64,000 bases of DNA from Tetrahymena elliotti 4EA (Eukaryota; Ciliophora; Oligohymenophorea; Hymenostomatida; Tetrahymenidae). How positions within the stretch are numbered: position 1 is the stretch's first letter; each line of letters starts with the position of its first letter. The position numbers and the translations under genes were made by a program. The stretch is from positions 1,563,666-1,627,665 of the forward strand of contig JH720296.1 in the NCBI GenBank assembly GCA_000231825.2. Direction: 5' to 3'. The notes under the pieces were generated by a model. The model was not told where the DNA came from and did not search any database. It saw only the letters and a list, made by a program, of their open reading frames with translations. Shown here one piece after another: positions 49,857 through 62,640 of the stretch.

Positions 49857-51806
49857 AACAAATACAAAAAATATTGTTTCTAATCTCCTATTCTTTTAAA
49901 GAAGTCTCCAACATACTTGTATTACTTTTTTTCAAGTAAAATTTTTGCCTATTAGAGTAATTAATCAGGTTTTGACTTTGGTTCATTCAAAATAATGTAA
50001 AATTTATGGCATTCCAAATTAGAAAAAAATAAATCATTTAAAGAAATTTAGAATAAGAATTTAAATACAATTATTATTTTCTTTTACTCTTCATTTAATG
50101 ATGATTCGATGAGGTTGTGCTTTTCAAAAAAAGCAGAGATAGTACTCTTATTAGTTTTTTACTAAGCATCCAAATCTTCAAATATAAAAATTCTTGAGCG
50201 TGTTCTGCTAAAGGCTATATAAATTTTAGATTTCAGGTATGAACCTTCTAAATATAAAATTCAATTTGTTGAGTTTTTTCAACTAAATTTATTAAAAAAA
50301 TAAAGATTCAATTAAAGGTTATAAATTTAGAAATAAAACTACTCTTTGAAGATAGTTAATTAAGAAGACTCCAGCAGCTTGTTGATTTAAAAGAATTCTT
50401 TAACAGGTTGTAAGTAATAACATCTTAAAACTCAAGTCCTTTAGACTCTTATATTTTGTATACTTAAAACATAGATAACCTACTATCTTTATCTAATATC
50501 TATAACAATTTTCCTTTTCTTATTCAGTTCTCACAATAAATGCTTATAAGCAATCACAAATTCCAAAATGTTAAAATTTCTGGCTGTTAGAATTATCAGC
50601 TTGATTTTTTTCTTCTAGCTTAATGTCTTAAATTAAAAATTACTTCAGGATCTACATTTCATTAACAAGTAATGGTTTTAGACCCTGTTTTTCTGAAATC
50701 TCATGATTTAGAATGTCTATAGATGTTGGAAAGAATAACTCCAATAATTTAATTAAAGAATTATTGATTTATGTTATTTGCTAGTGGCATCTAAAGTTTT
50801 TCAAAAGTTATTCTTCTACTAGTGGATTTTATGGCACCTAAGTAGAAACTAGATCTTCATTCATAAAAGAATAAGCAGTGTAGTGGTCAATATTAAATTC
50901 TTCTAATTTTTCTTTATGCTCTTTCCAAAACTCATTGATGAATTAAGTCATACCTATTTCTTGATACATTTCATTCTCACATTTTATTTTAGATCTTATG
51001 TAATTACCATTTTAATATCCTAGATCATTAATGATTCTTCCATTGGTATCTCTTTTTAGAAACGGTATGGCTAAATTTCCATCAATCATATTGATTAGAT
51101 TTCTGATATTTGTAAATCATGGCCAAGATTTAACTTGCGATAAGGAGTGAGTTTCGTATTAAATATTTAATTTTAGTTTGTTATCATATTAAAAGAAGTA
51201 TTGACATCTTATTTTAAGTAGTCAGAAATTGTGGTAAAACATAACCGTACATTCTTTAAAAATAGTATCTAATATATATTCTTTTCTAAGTATTTTTTAA
51301 AGCTCATATCCATAGCCAATATTTTAAGCAAAGCAGATGTCGTTTTTCCAGTTCCAGACCTTCCTATTACAAGAGTATTAGTTTTAGTAAGTAAAACTTT
51401 CTTTTCTGCTTCACTCAGATTGATTCCTTTTGGCTAGAGGAATCGCTTATAGATTTAGTTAAGACATACCTTTAAGAAATTGTTAAGTTTGCTAAATATA
51501 TCTTCCTCTTTCTCTAAATTCAAAAGCCTTACTAAAATACCTTTTTATTCTACTTCTTTTTCATATTCTTAAAGCACTTTAAGATGTTCATTGTGTTTAA
51601 TCTTTTCAGCTATAACGTTAAATATAATAAAAATATTAAACTAGCCTTTATTAAATACCTATCCTTTAGTTAATTATTTGTGCTTATGGTTATCTCCTAT
51701 TTATCCTTTAGTTAAAATTCACAAATTCTTCTTCATCTTCATCATATTCTATATTAATATTATGAAAGTTCCTCCCATTATCTCTTAAATGGTTTAAATA
51801 TCTCAT

Positions 51807-52829
51807 CCATTTTTTGTTGAATTTTTTATTTTCTTAAATATTATAAAAATATTTGGAATAACTAAAATCTACTCTAATATTTAAATTGAAAATATAATAT
51901 TAAATTTATCTATAATCACATCAGATAATAGGTTTTAAACAACTTCTAAGTATAGTTGGTTTTAAAAAAGTTTTATCTATCAAATGAAATATTTTTTTCA
52001 TAAAAATTCTAACACATTAGTAGAAACAGAGCCAATATTAAATTTTCAATCATAATATCTCATAAAAACTAGTTAAATATTATTGTAAAGTGATTTATTT
52101 GTATTTTGGTCTTTCAAAATAAGTCCGTGAGAAAATTGTCTCATAATTAGGTAAAAAATTTTAAAATAAAAAATTTGCTGAAAAGGTTTCTAATCTTAAT
52201 TCTAATATTTTATTTTACTTCAGGAGAAATTAAGTAATAAAAATAAATTTTATTTAACTAAAGATTATCAAATACTTCTTAAAAATTATCATTTGAGAAG
52301 CTTTAAAATTTTGTTCAAAAATGTTTTTAAATTAGAATATTTAACAATAATATTTCTTTAATCAATGAATCATTGAATCTAACAATTACTTTTTTGTAAA
52401 TTATAAGCAAAATAAGAACAAATTAATAGTTAGAAAACTAACATTAAATTTATAATCTTGCTTTAAAATAGTTACAAAATCCAAACAAATTAATAACAAA
52501 AAAGTAAAATTTTATTCAAATAATTTTAACTTTTCAATTTTATAAATTAAATTCGATGATAAAAATATTTATTTTAGTTTTAATTGTATATTTATGTATT
52601 AGACATTTTCAAATAGTAAATCCAAATTACTAGATTTTTGAATGGGATTTGGCTAAACTTTTAAAAAATCTTTGCCAAAACATTTTTAATTTAGATAGAA
52701 TGACTAAAAATATCCTTCAAAATATTTAAATATTCAAATTTTGATGTAAAAAAATTTAATTTTTAAGTAAAATGAAAGAAAATACAAAAAAAATATAAAA
52801 ACAACAACAGTATAATTATGTATATTATA
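51807..52829. other. gap between the tandem helicase paralogues
   Basis: About 1 kb of A+T-rich sequence that should hold the 3' end of the upstream paralogue and the promoter of the relic. No coding frame seen. Confidence 0.55.
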
Positions 52830-55800
52830 TCAGTCTTATAAGTTAATTTATTCTGAGATGAATTTTTGAATATCTAACTTTTCTTTTTCTATCTTTTCAA
52901 ATGGCTCAGTAATGTAGTGTAGATAATCGAAGTAAACATTTCTCATTTAATCAATGCAATCTGTTGATTCATTTTAAATTAGAATGTCAAAATTTGAATC
53001 TTGAGAGTAATTACTAACTAAATTCTTATAAAACTATGTTTCTATTTTGTTAATTGAGTTTAATTTTTAAATAATGTAGATATATTTTTCACTAGATTTT
53101 AATTTATTTGTATTTAATTCCTACAAGAAAATCTTACGTGTTTTTTAAACTTATATCACAGCTTTTAAGAAACTATCCTAAAATGTTTGATTTGATTATT
53201 AAATATTATTATTATCTAGAACTTAGTTTAAAAAGATAAAAAAATCTGGTTAATAGAACATTTTTACATAGTCATCTAATGTTAATTTTTCTTATTCTTC
53301 TCCTTCTTCCATATTTTATTTCATTTTTTCACTTATTTTCTTAATATCTGATTTAATTTCCTACTCTTAATCAATTAGTTGACTATTCTTTTATTACTAT
53401 TGTTCTTTTAAAAACTGTATTTATAATGAGCAATTTGTGATACGAGTATGTTTTCCATATTTGATCAAAATATGTTAAATTTCGGCATATCTGATACAAT
53501 TTATAAATTCTATTAAGTTGAATTTTTCTTCACTATTTTTATTTTAAGGATCTAATTCTTTTTTTACTAATAATAAAAATGTTTTGTGGAATCTTTTCAT
53601 GAATTTAAAATAAATTATTTATTGATCATCTTAAGCATAAGCACGATAGTAAGCATTTTTTGATAATTCTTCATATTACTCTCTACTTTTAAATGGTTCT
53701 TCATAATTATTCATATATTTAATTCCTTTTTAGAAAAACTCTAAAAAAGAATAGATTTTTTTTAAAAAGTCTTACTATTTTAGAATATTCGTTTTCTTTT
53801 TTAAAAAGATGATTAAAATCTGTAAAACCATATTACAAATTGAAATTTTATTAATAAAAGACAAATCATAATTTTCTAATAAATCTAAGACTCCGTTGAT
53901 ATATAGGTAAATTTATTGATAGTCAACATTTTTTGAATATGAATAGATTTTAATTTGTTCTTATTCCTCATATGTAAAACAATTCTCAAAGCCTGGAGGG
54001 ATGCAAACTAAAATTTTATCATATTTATAATAAGTATTTATTAGCAAAAATATTTCTGCTAGTCCTATCTTCAGTATGTTTAACTAGTTATTAAAATTAA
54101 ATTGTTAATATGCAATTAAAAAAAAGATGATATATTGATAGTTTTAAAATAAAAATTTACCTATGTAAAGTAATTAATATACTCCTTATAATATTAGATT
54201 AATTCTATTGACAATTATCCTATTTTGATTCTGTTATAATTATCTCTGGCTTCAAAAAAATCAGTACATAATATTGAAAGTTGCACAAGTTAATTCTATT
54301 GATAAGGTCTTAATAAATCTGAAATGACTGGCCTCATATTGAGCATATTCAGTATAGTTATTACATATAAAATATCATCACAAGATTAGAGAATATTTTA
54401 CTCTTCATTCTCTTCTTCATCTTCTTGTTATTCTTCTTCTTTTTCACTTTACTCTAATTTACTATCTTTTTTTGTTAAGCGAATTTACTCAGTTAATTAC
54501 TTCTGATTTTTATCTTAAATTATTTACAAAAATTCTTCATTTTCTTATTCTTAATTTATTGTTTAATTTTTATTATTATTTAAATACTAATCATATTCCT
54601 AAACATATTTTTGTTTTAGAATCAAAAATTATTGCTTCTCTTTTTCAAAGATATCATTTTTTTCTTGATAATTTTCTGATTAGTTAATCATATTAATAAT
54701 TTAAGCTAAAGTTTTTTTTGCCTCCTCTAATAGGAATTGTTGTATTTAAGTTTTTTCAATAACTTCATTTCTATTTTAAAAATTTTAATTAATAACCAAT
54801 CCTGATTCAATAATATGTCTTTTATACTTTATTATTTAGTTGTCTTTAACCGCTTTTCCTTTTTTTTGCTTAATTTTAATTTATTTTTAATCTCTTTTTT
54901 AATGATTTATTTTTTTATGAAGCAATTATTTTAAGTTTTCTAATTTTTATTAATCACTTTGTTTGATTTCATCAATCATTTGTGTAATAGATTCAATTTC
55001 ATGCTCCCTTGTATGCTTTTTAGGGATATTTTATTCTAAAATATTAACTTATTCTTAAATTTTGTTAATTAATTTTTATAGTTGTTCATTTAAGAATAGG
55101 ATTTAGAAAGGATAATCTATTTTATTCTATGCAGGAAGATAATAAAAAGTTCTATCTTTTGTCCTATTCATCAAAAATTTAGAGTAATTATCTAAAAATT
55201 AAGTACATTGATCACCCTTTAATTAAAATAAAATCAATATAAATATTTTTTTTAATAAATAAATTAAACTTACAAATTTCATTTTAGATAAAAGGATAGC
55301 TGTCTTTTTATCAATTATTTTTAATTTAGTTTAATCTTTAGATATTAAAGGAGATATCAACTTTTTTTTCTCTAAAAAATCTGTAACTAAAATAGGATTA
55401 TCTTTGTGTACTAAATAATAATCATTAATTCCTATCAGTTACCAAACACTTTTTTCTTCTTTGTTTAAAGTTAAAATATCACAACCAGAACCAGGTAAAA
55501 AAGGATCAACAAATCTATTTTATTAACATACATTTTTTCAATAAAAATTCAATTTATTCTAAAAACAAAAAAGAAAATGTTTAAGGAATATACCCAAAGC
55601 ATGAGCAAAAAGCATCCATGAATATTTTATTTTATTCACCCTTAACATATTTTTTAGAATATTAGATATCAAAATTAAAAATAAAATTTATCAATGATGT
55701 TAGAGATTCGATGTCATTGTTATCAAAAAGTTCCATATTTTCTGTCTTTAGAGTATTAAGAATATTGAAAAAGTGCAAAAAATAATCTTGGAAATTTACA

Positions 55801-58800
55801 AATTTAGCAATTTTGCTTTATCCTTTTGTAATATACTTTTCAATTACCTCTATTATATTATTTGTTGCTATAGTTAATTAAATCATATAAAAATTGTTGT
55901 TATAATTTTGATTTTATTAACACTAAGAGTGGAATGTCAAAAATCTAACTATATTATGGTAATCTTTTAATCTGTTTTGGTAGAATTTAATTTTATCTAG
56001 TTCAAAAATATTAAAACTAACTATTTATTTTTGGATTAAACTCATTTAGTAATAGATAGAGTCCATTTCAGTTTATTTATCTAAATTAGATAATTTAAAT
56101 GTAAAATCTAAATACTAGTCATATTCTTTTGATTCTTCTGTAGATAATACTAGTTTGCTTGACTTCAAGTACTGATAAAGTCCAAGATAAGTATAATAAT
56201 ATTAAAAGTCTAAATTTATTCCATTTCCAGATTTTAGATAACTCTTATCCTGAATTTAATCAAACACTACTTATAACTTATCTTTTTCTTAGTTGATTTC
56301 AAGAATTCGATCAATGAAAATCTAATGCGAAAGGGGTTATGATTATAAAATATCTATAAACCTCTATTATTATTATAAGCAATCAAATTGAACAAGCATT
56401 ATGTAAAACAGCATCAGATTTTTACCATTTAGATAATTTTACTCTTCATCAAGTTTTTAAAGTTGACCGGTTTTGGCTAAAGTATTAAAAAAATCTAATT
56501 GGCCTTAAAAAAACTCCATATTTTATCTACTTTTAGTTATTCTTATAAACTCATCTTCAAAAGGAATTATTATTTATTGAATTAAATCTATTAACACCTA
56601 ACCAAGAATTTATTTAGATTAACTTATTTTGAGTTTTGTATTATTATTTGCAATGTTAATATCCATTATTTTCTACAATTTAATATCTAAAATTTTAGGG
56701 TAATAGTAATGGAGTATGTGTATGAGATCTTCTTTCTAAATTAGGTTATTTTCTTTGAATTTGATTAAATTTTTAAAAAGTTTTTCAGAATCATTTAATC
56801 TAAATGATAAATAAAGCTGTACTTTTGCATCAGAAACTCCATCTTTTTCTAAAAAGTTCTCTAAATCTTGGTAATTTTACTATAAATCTCTTTCATTATT
56901 TGCTGAAGTTTCCAAGAGATTTGCTTTAAGGAAATAAATATGTTTGATGTTATTATTGATTTCTCTTATCTTTTTTTATTCTTAATTTGGTTATTCCAAT
57001 AGATATTTTTTAAACTCTTTGTACTTTAAGATAGCATCATTATACATTCCAAGTTTAAAATAAATTTAAGCATTCAGCTCTTATTCTTTAGGATATTATA
57101 AATCTTAAATTACCTTCATAAACTGTTTTTTGATATTTAAATAAAATTATATATTTTTAATATCACCTTAGCCAGAAAGGATTTATTTTTTCTCTTTTTC
57201 AAATAAATCCTACTTTTTTTCTAATTCTTTTTGGATGCCAATAATAGTATTTTTTGCAATACATCTAAGAAAAATATATTAAAATTAAAATTATGGAATT
57301 TGAAATAATTACATTTTATAATTTTTAGTATCATTAATTGATTAATAATAGAAGGCAGCATCTAAGAATTGATTCCTTTCGATCAACATTTCAGCCATAG
57401 AAATAAATTATTGTTTATTATTCTTGATAGGTTCATTTTTTTGAATGTACTTGTAGTGATGATTCTTTATTTTATTAACATTAAAAAATAGATAATCTCT
57501 AGAAAAAAAAAATATCAGTATATACCAAAATATCTTTAATTGATTCTTCATTTATTTCACTTTGTTCTAATAATTTTAGATTTTCTAAGAATTTTATTAT
57601 TGGATTTTTGATCTGCTTTCCAACAAAAACGCTGTCTTCATATATAAAAATTCTTGATCTTGCTCTGCTGAAAGTAACATAGATATTTTTTAATTCATTA
57701 ATCAGCTTGTTAAATTCACTACTGTATTCTTTGGCTATCTAAGCATCAGCACTATCTTTTTTACTGATTGTTTTTATAGTAATAAAATTTGAATCTCTTA
57801 GTCTACGGAATGTTGAACCTTAGAACTCTTCTTTCATATCACCTATTTTAAATGGTAAATGTTTTTAAAAAAAAAATTTATTGCAAAGATTTACAATTAT
57901 ATTTTAACTTGAATTCTTCAATTGCTATATTTTCTTCTTTTATTGTTAGCAGGCTTAGGGCATTCCAACATTTAGTAGATTTATAAGAAGAGGATAGTAA
58001 ATTATAAGCAATAACATCCTAAAACTCTAAACCTTTAGATTCAAGTACAGTAAAGATTTATCCTTTTTTACCTTCATTTTGTAAAATCTTTTTCAGGTTT
58101 TCCTTTTGTTCTTAGTCCTTCACAATGTAAATTTGTAGTCTTCCAAAATAATCTACATCAGCGTTAGCTTCAGAATCCTATTAAAGAAATTAGTATAAAT
58201 GATTTCTTTAACTGAGTAGAACAGGTTTGGGGCCGTTTTTAAGAGAAATTTCTGGTTTTAAATGATCTAATGATGTTGGAAAAAATATTTCTAAAATTCT
58301 AACTATTGTATTATTTAATTCAATAATTTAGCCATGAGATCTAAAGTTTTATATCAGTTAAACCTCATTGATTTTTTATTCTAAGACTTTGTTTACATCA
58401 TATCCAAACAATTTATTGTTTTCACCAAAAATAGCTTATAAATCAGAAAATCTAAAAGAGTTTTCTTAGCTGATTGTCTAAGCAGTATCACCTCCTAGAT
58501 AAACATTTTATTCAGTCAATAAGCAGAGTAAATACAAGCAAGCACAATTAAGATCTTGAACTTCATCCAAGAACAGATAATGAAAATATCCATTTTATGC
58601 ATCATAATAACCCTTATTTTATAATATTAACCATATATTTTTATTTTTTTAAGAAATATTTTACCTCAAGAATATTTTTAATGTCATAATTAATGATATC
58701 ATTCATGTCAAAATATCTTTTAGTATGCTTCCATTTTTGATATAAATAACAAATATGATAAATGTTCTCTTTTTATTCTTGGTCTAGACAGTCCTTATTT

Positions 58801-60236
58801 TTCCCTACTAAATTAATGTATTCTTTAAGAGAAATCATATTATTTTCATTGTTATGGCTAGATGGATGTCCTTTATTATAAATAAAAATATTATTATTAT
58901 TAAAAATATTAAGATAAAATATCTACCAGTAATGTAAGAGTTGATTTAAGAAAATGTAATATAAGGATCTACCCTTAATTAATTAAAATTAGTTTTATTT
59001 TAAACCCAGAACTCTTCAACAAACTATTTTATGCCTATTTCTACATAAAAATCCTTTTCTGACTAATCTTTTAGCTACACTCTTAAGCGATTTTCCAAAT
59101 TAATTTCCATACTTACTTGTAATTTTACTTCTCCATCATAATCTCTCTAAATGAAAGGTACTACTAAATTTCCATCTATTTAAAGAATTAATTATTTGAT
59201 ATTACTAAAATGAGGCCATTCTTTCACTTGAGAAAGTGTATTTGGTTGAGAGAAACTTCTTATTTGTTATTTATTCATCACTCTTAGGAAAAAGTTTTCT
59301 ACATCAAGAGTCAGAAAATTGGAAATTGTTGTAAAGCAAATTCTAAGCTATTCTGAGTATATCGAATTCTTTTTTTATTCTTTTTAATAACTCAATTGCA
59401 TAGATGATAACTTTACAACAGCTGTTGTTGTTTTACCTGTACCTGAACGCCCGATGACTAGCTAATTTTAGTTTTTAAGTATAATATTTTTTTCTTTTTC
59501 ACTTAATACTACTTAAATTGGCTTTAATATATCCTCTTAGATAACATCTATTTGAGCTTATAAGTTGTTCTCCGAATCCTCCCATAAAGTATTGAATGAA
59601 CTTTAATGATTGAAGAAGGAATCTTACAATTTTTTTATTATTTCTTAGTTTTCAAATTATTCATATCTTTATTTGAAATACAATTATTTCGAGTGAATAA
59701 AATCTTTTTCTTTTTTTTGCTTCTTTCTATCTTCTTCCAATTTTTTTTCTAAATATTTATATTAATAAAATAATATAATTTATTAATAATTTACCTATTT
59801 TTTATGAAGGGTTCATTTATTGTTATGGAGCATATTTCTATTGGTACTCCTTATACTTCTCACTAGTACCTAAGCGCGCTTACTTTTAGTATAACAGATT
59901 ATCTTATTCTAATTCAGGATTATCTTCAAAAACCATTTAGTCTTATATCTCTTAACTTAGTATTTACTATTATTCTTTTAACTATTCTTAACTTACTATT
60001 CTATATTAATTTTTATTGAAATTTAAATTTAAGAAATTATTTTAATCTTTTACTCTAGTAATTAATAATAATTTATCAACTCTGAATCACTCCCTCTTTA
60101 ATTTCTATCTAATTATTAAAAATGAATAGAATATTTTAAAATACCAAATAATAATTTAATAAATACTTTTATCACTTGAGTTTTGATGATTTGATTGTTT
60201 AGGTTTTTTTATATAAATTTCAGCTATTGATTCCAT
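52830..60236 (-). CDS. TRANK1-like superfamily 1 (UvrD/Rep-type) helicase
   Basis: Minus-strand gene from ATG at 60236 (MESIAEIYIKKPKQ) to TGA at 52830-52832. Introns placed by phase are 59794-59749, 58926-58871, 58664-58613 and 57894-57843; others remain unplaced. The helicase core shows motif I (IGRSGTGKTTTAVVK, about 59420-59460), motif Ia region (RICFTTISNFL), motif II (FLDEVQDLN, about 58550-58580), motif III (LGGDTAQTI), motif IV (NFRSHGQIIELNN), motif V (LESKGLEFQDVIAY) and motif VI (VTFSRARSRIFIYED). SF1 helicases couple ATP hydrolysis to movement on nucleic acid; UvrD-like proteins with long helical-repeat C-termini are known as the TRANK1 group. The C-terminal 1,500 or so residues are helical and TPR-like (for example MAEMLIERNQFLDAAFYYQ) with an acidic stretch near 54420. 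The junction near 57500 does not keep phase with the 27-base intron I can see, so one boundary is wrong or there is a frame break. Confidence 0.7.
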
Positions 60237-62640
60237 TTTATTTTTTCAAAATATTTCTAATTTTTTAATTTTAATCATTATTATAAAAAATATTTATTTA
60301 TTTTATATTTTTAAAGGATAGATAGGTAACATTTCCCTCTCTAATCTCATAATTAAGCCAAAGAAATTTATTATTTTTAAAATACTTTTACTTATACTAA
60401 AATCTTCAAATGACAAAGTATTATTTCCAAATATTCATTTTTTAGTTTTTGTAACAATTTAAGGGATAGTAAGAATAATTTTATGAAAATGTAATATATT
60501 TTAGTTTAAGACTCTCGAAATGATATATTAATATTGATAAAATAGTAATTCATAGGTCACTAAAAAGGCAAACAATATCTAAATTTTATTTATTAAAGGT
60601 TTATTTTAGAGTTTTACATTAGGATTCTTAATATTGGATTGGATGGCTTGTATTTTTAAAGAATATGATCAAGTTCTCATAATAGAGTAAAAAATAATAA
60701 ACTAGATTCATAATTAAGTAAAAAATATTAAAAGAAAGTCATAAGCAAGTAAAGGTTATTAATAAGCATGGAAAAATGAATAAGTCAAGGATTTTTTTTT
60801 AGATAGCAAATATAATAATTTAAAAATTTTTAATGTATATTAAACTAGATTTTATATTAGTTTCAAGTGCTATTGAGTCATTTTGAAAAACAAATTATGA
60901 AAACTTGTGGATTTTATTATCAATTTATTAAAATATTTTTAATCATGATTCACAACATGTTCAATCCATCAGCTATTTTTATTATCTTAAAAAGATTAAT
61001 CTAAATATTTACAATAGAATTTATTATAAAAGTTAAATTTACCTCTAAAACTCTAAAAAATCTGAAGAAATTCAGATTTTATACCCTGTTAGTTTTTTAT
61101 AACTATCACCATAAAAGTAGAAAACTAACACTTAAGATATTAGAAAAGCAATTAAAGTAAATCCATAGTCATAAATAGGTATTACCCTTAGCATTTACTT
61201 AAAATAATCAAAAAATGTTTTTTTAAATCTGCAGTATTTAAACAATCCATGAAAAAAGATATATTGAATTTTATTTCAATTAATGTTTTGAAAACTATTC
61301 TATTTTAATCATATTGAGTAGCAAGTTAAAAACTTATTGCAACTAAAACATTATTAATGTTATCCTAATCTTTTTAAACTATCATTTTTAATGAAATATA
61401 AGCATCATAAAAGCAAGAAAAAGCTATCAAATGCTTATTAAAATAAGTTAAAAGTCAAATAATAAAAAGCCTCTCAAAAACACAGGTATTTAAGTTAATA
61501 GTAGAATTGCAAAATATTCTTATATTAGTTTTTTTTTGATATGCAAAAAATGATAGATTGAAAATATTAAACTTCTTAATATTTTCATTCATTAATAAAG
61601 AGTTTCAAACTGCCTATGAATGGACGAAAAATAATAAATATGTGTTTGAAATAAAATAATTTTCATTCTAAAAAGTGTTTTTGATTTATCTATTGCAAAA
61701 AAGTTTACAAATCATATACTGCTATAAAAAAAGTATTCCAATTAGATAGAACTAAATGATTATACTAAAAATTAATGCTCTAAATCAAAGAGTGTTAATG
61801 ATTTTCTTATCAAATAAAAATATATATATATATCATATATTATTAATTTAATTTTTTTATCAATATTATTTATAATTTTTATTAATTATTATTATTTTAG
61901 ATGTTTGATTAGTACTTAATGTAAACCTCATGAAAAATAATAATAAAAAACAAATATTAAAAATAAAAAATAATATCCAAATATAATTGAGTCTCTCATC
62001 ACTACTTATTTCATTTTTTTTAATTTTGTTGATTGTTATAATTTACACTGAGTTAAGAGACTATGCAAAATCTATTGAACAAACAAAATAATTTAGGAAT
62101 ATAATAGTTTTTTCTCTTAATAATTATTCAAAAACCAATTTTTCTAAGTAATAATAACAGAAGAAAAATTTTACAAATTAATAATTTATTTTATTCCAAG
62201 GATAGCTTTTAACAGTAAATTCTAAGTATTTTTAAATCTCAATACATTAAAGCTCTTTTTATTTAAATTCAATCATGAAATTATTCAAGTGATTAATATT
62301 AATAATATTGTATCATAATTTTTATAGGACATCGTTTAATAGAAATTGAGTAGAAATTATAAAACGTTTTATATTCTACTAAAAAACTATTGATAACTTA
62401 AAAATTAATAAATAAGAATTTCTAGAAACGTTTAATATTACTATTTATTTTTCTATTACATTTAAATATAACACAATGTAATTTATAATAAACATTTTCG
62501 ATCAAGTAATTAAAAAATTGATGATAAAGTGGGAAGAAATTTAATTTGATAATCAATTTAATAATGAATGTTTGAAATTTTTTATTTCATCAAAAAATTA
62601 AATCATCAAATAAAAATTTACTCAATAATTAGGTAGAAGT
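60237..62640. other. long intergenic region between divergent genes
   Basis: About 2.4 kb of A+T-rich DNA that should hold promoters for the helicase gene (minus) and the surface-protein gene (plus). A short TA-dinucleotide run lies near 61822-61835. No coding frame or RNA gene seen. Confidence 0.55.

Larger units (their letters stand above)
46167..51806 (-). pseudogene. decayed TRANK1-like superfamily 1 helicase paralogue
   Basis: Minus-strand relative of the 52.8-60.2 kb gene. Near its 5' end it has an intact Walker A (LVIGRSGTGKTTSALLK, about 51330-51370), motif IV-like NFRCHQQITQINNS, motif V-like ESKGLEFQDVITYNLL and motif VI-like AFSRTRSRIFIFED. Between the segment QFINEFWKEHKEK and NFRCHQQ about 130 residues are absent compared with the paralogue, removing motifs II (DEVQDL) and III (GGDTAQ). 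Further damage: TGA where the paralogue has His (51117-51119), a frame change between about 51140 and 51190, another near 50508, one near 49370, and an inverted-repeat insertion at 48491-48602. The C-terminal part (helical repeats, an acidic DGDDDYEQDLED stretch) still reads well with short introns down to TGA at 46167-46169, so decay is partial or recent. If these breaks were assembly errors it would be a gene. Confidence 0.6.

Noticed and set aside
54472..54687. Plus-strand frame within the helicase gene
   Set aside because: Antisense of an acidic, coding-like stretch on the minus strand.
61815..61845. TA-dinucleotide run as a possible origin or regulatory site
   Set aside because: Short and expected at this base composition; nothing links it to a function.
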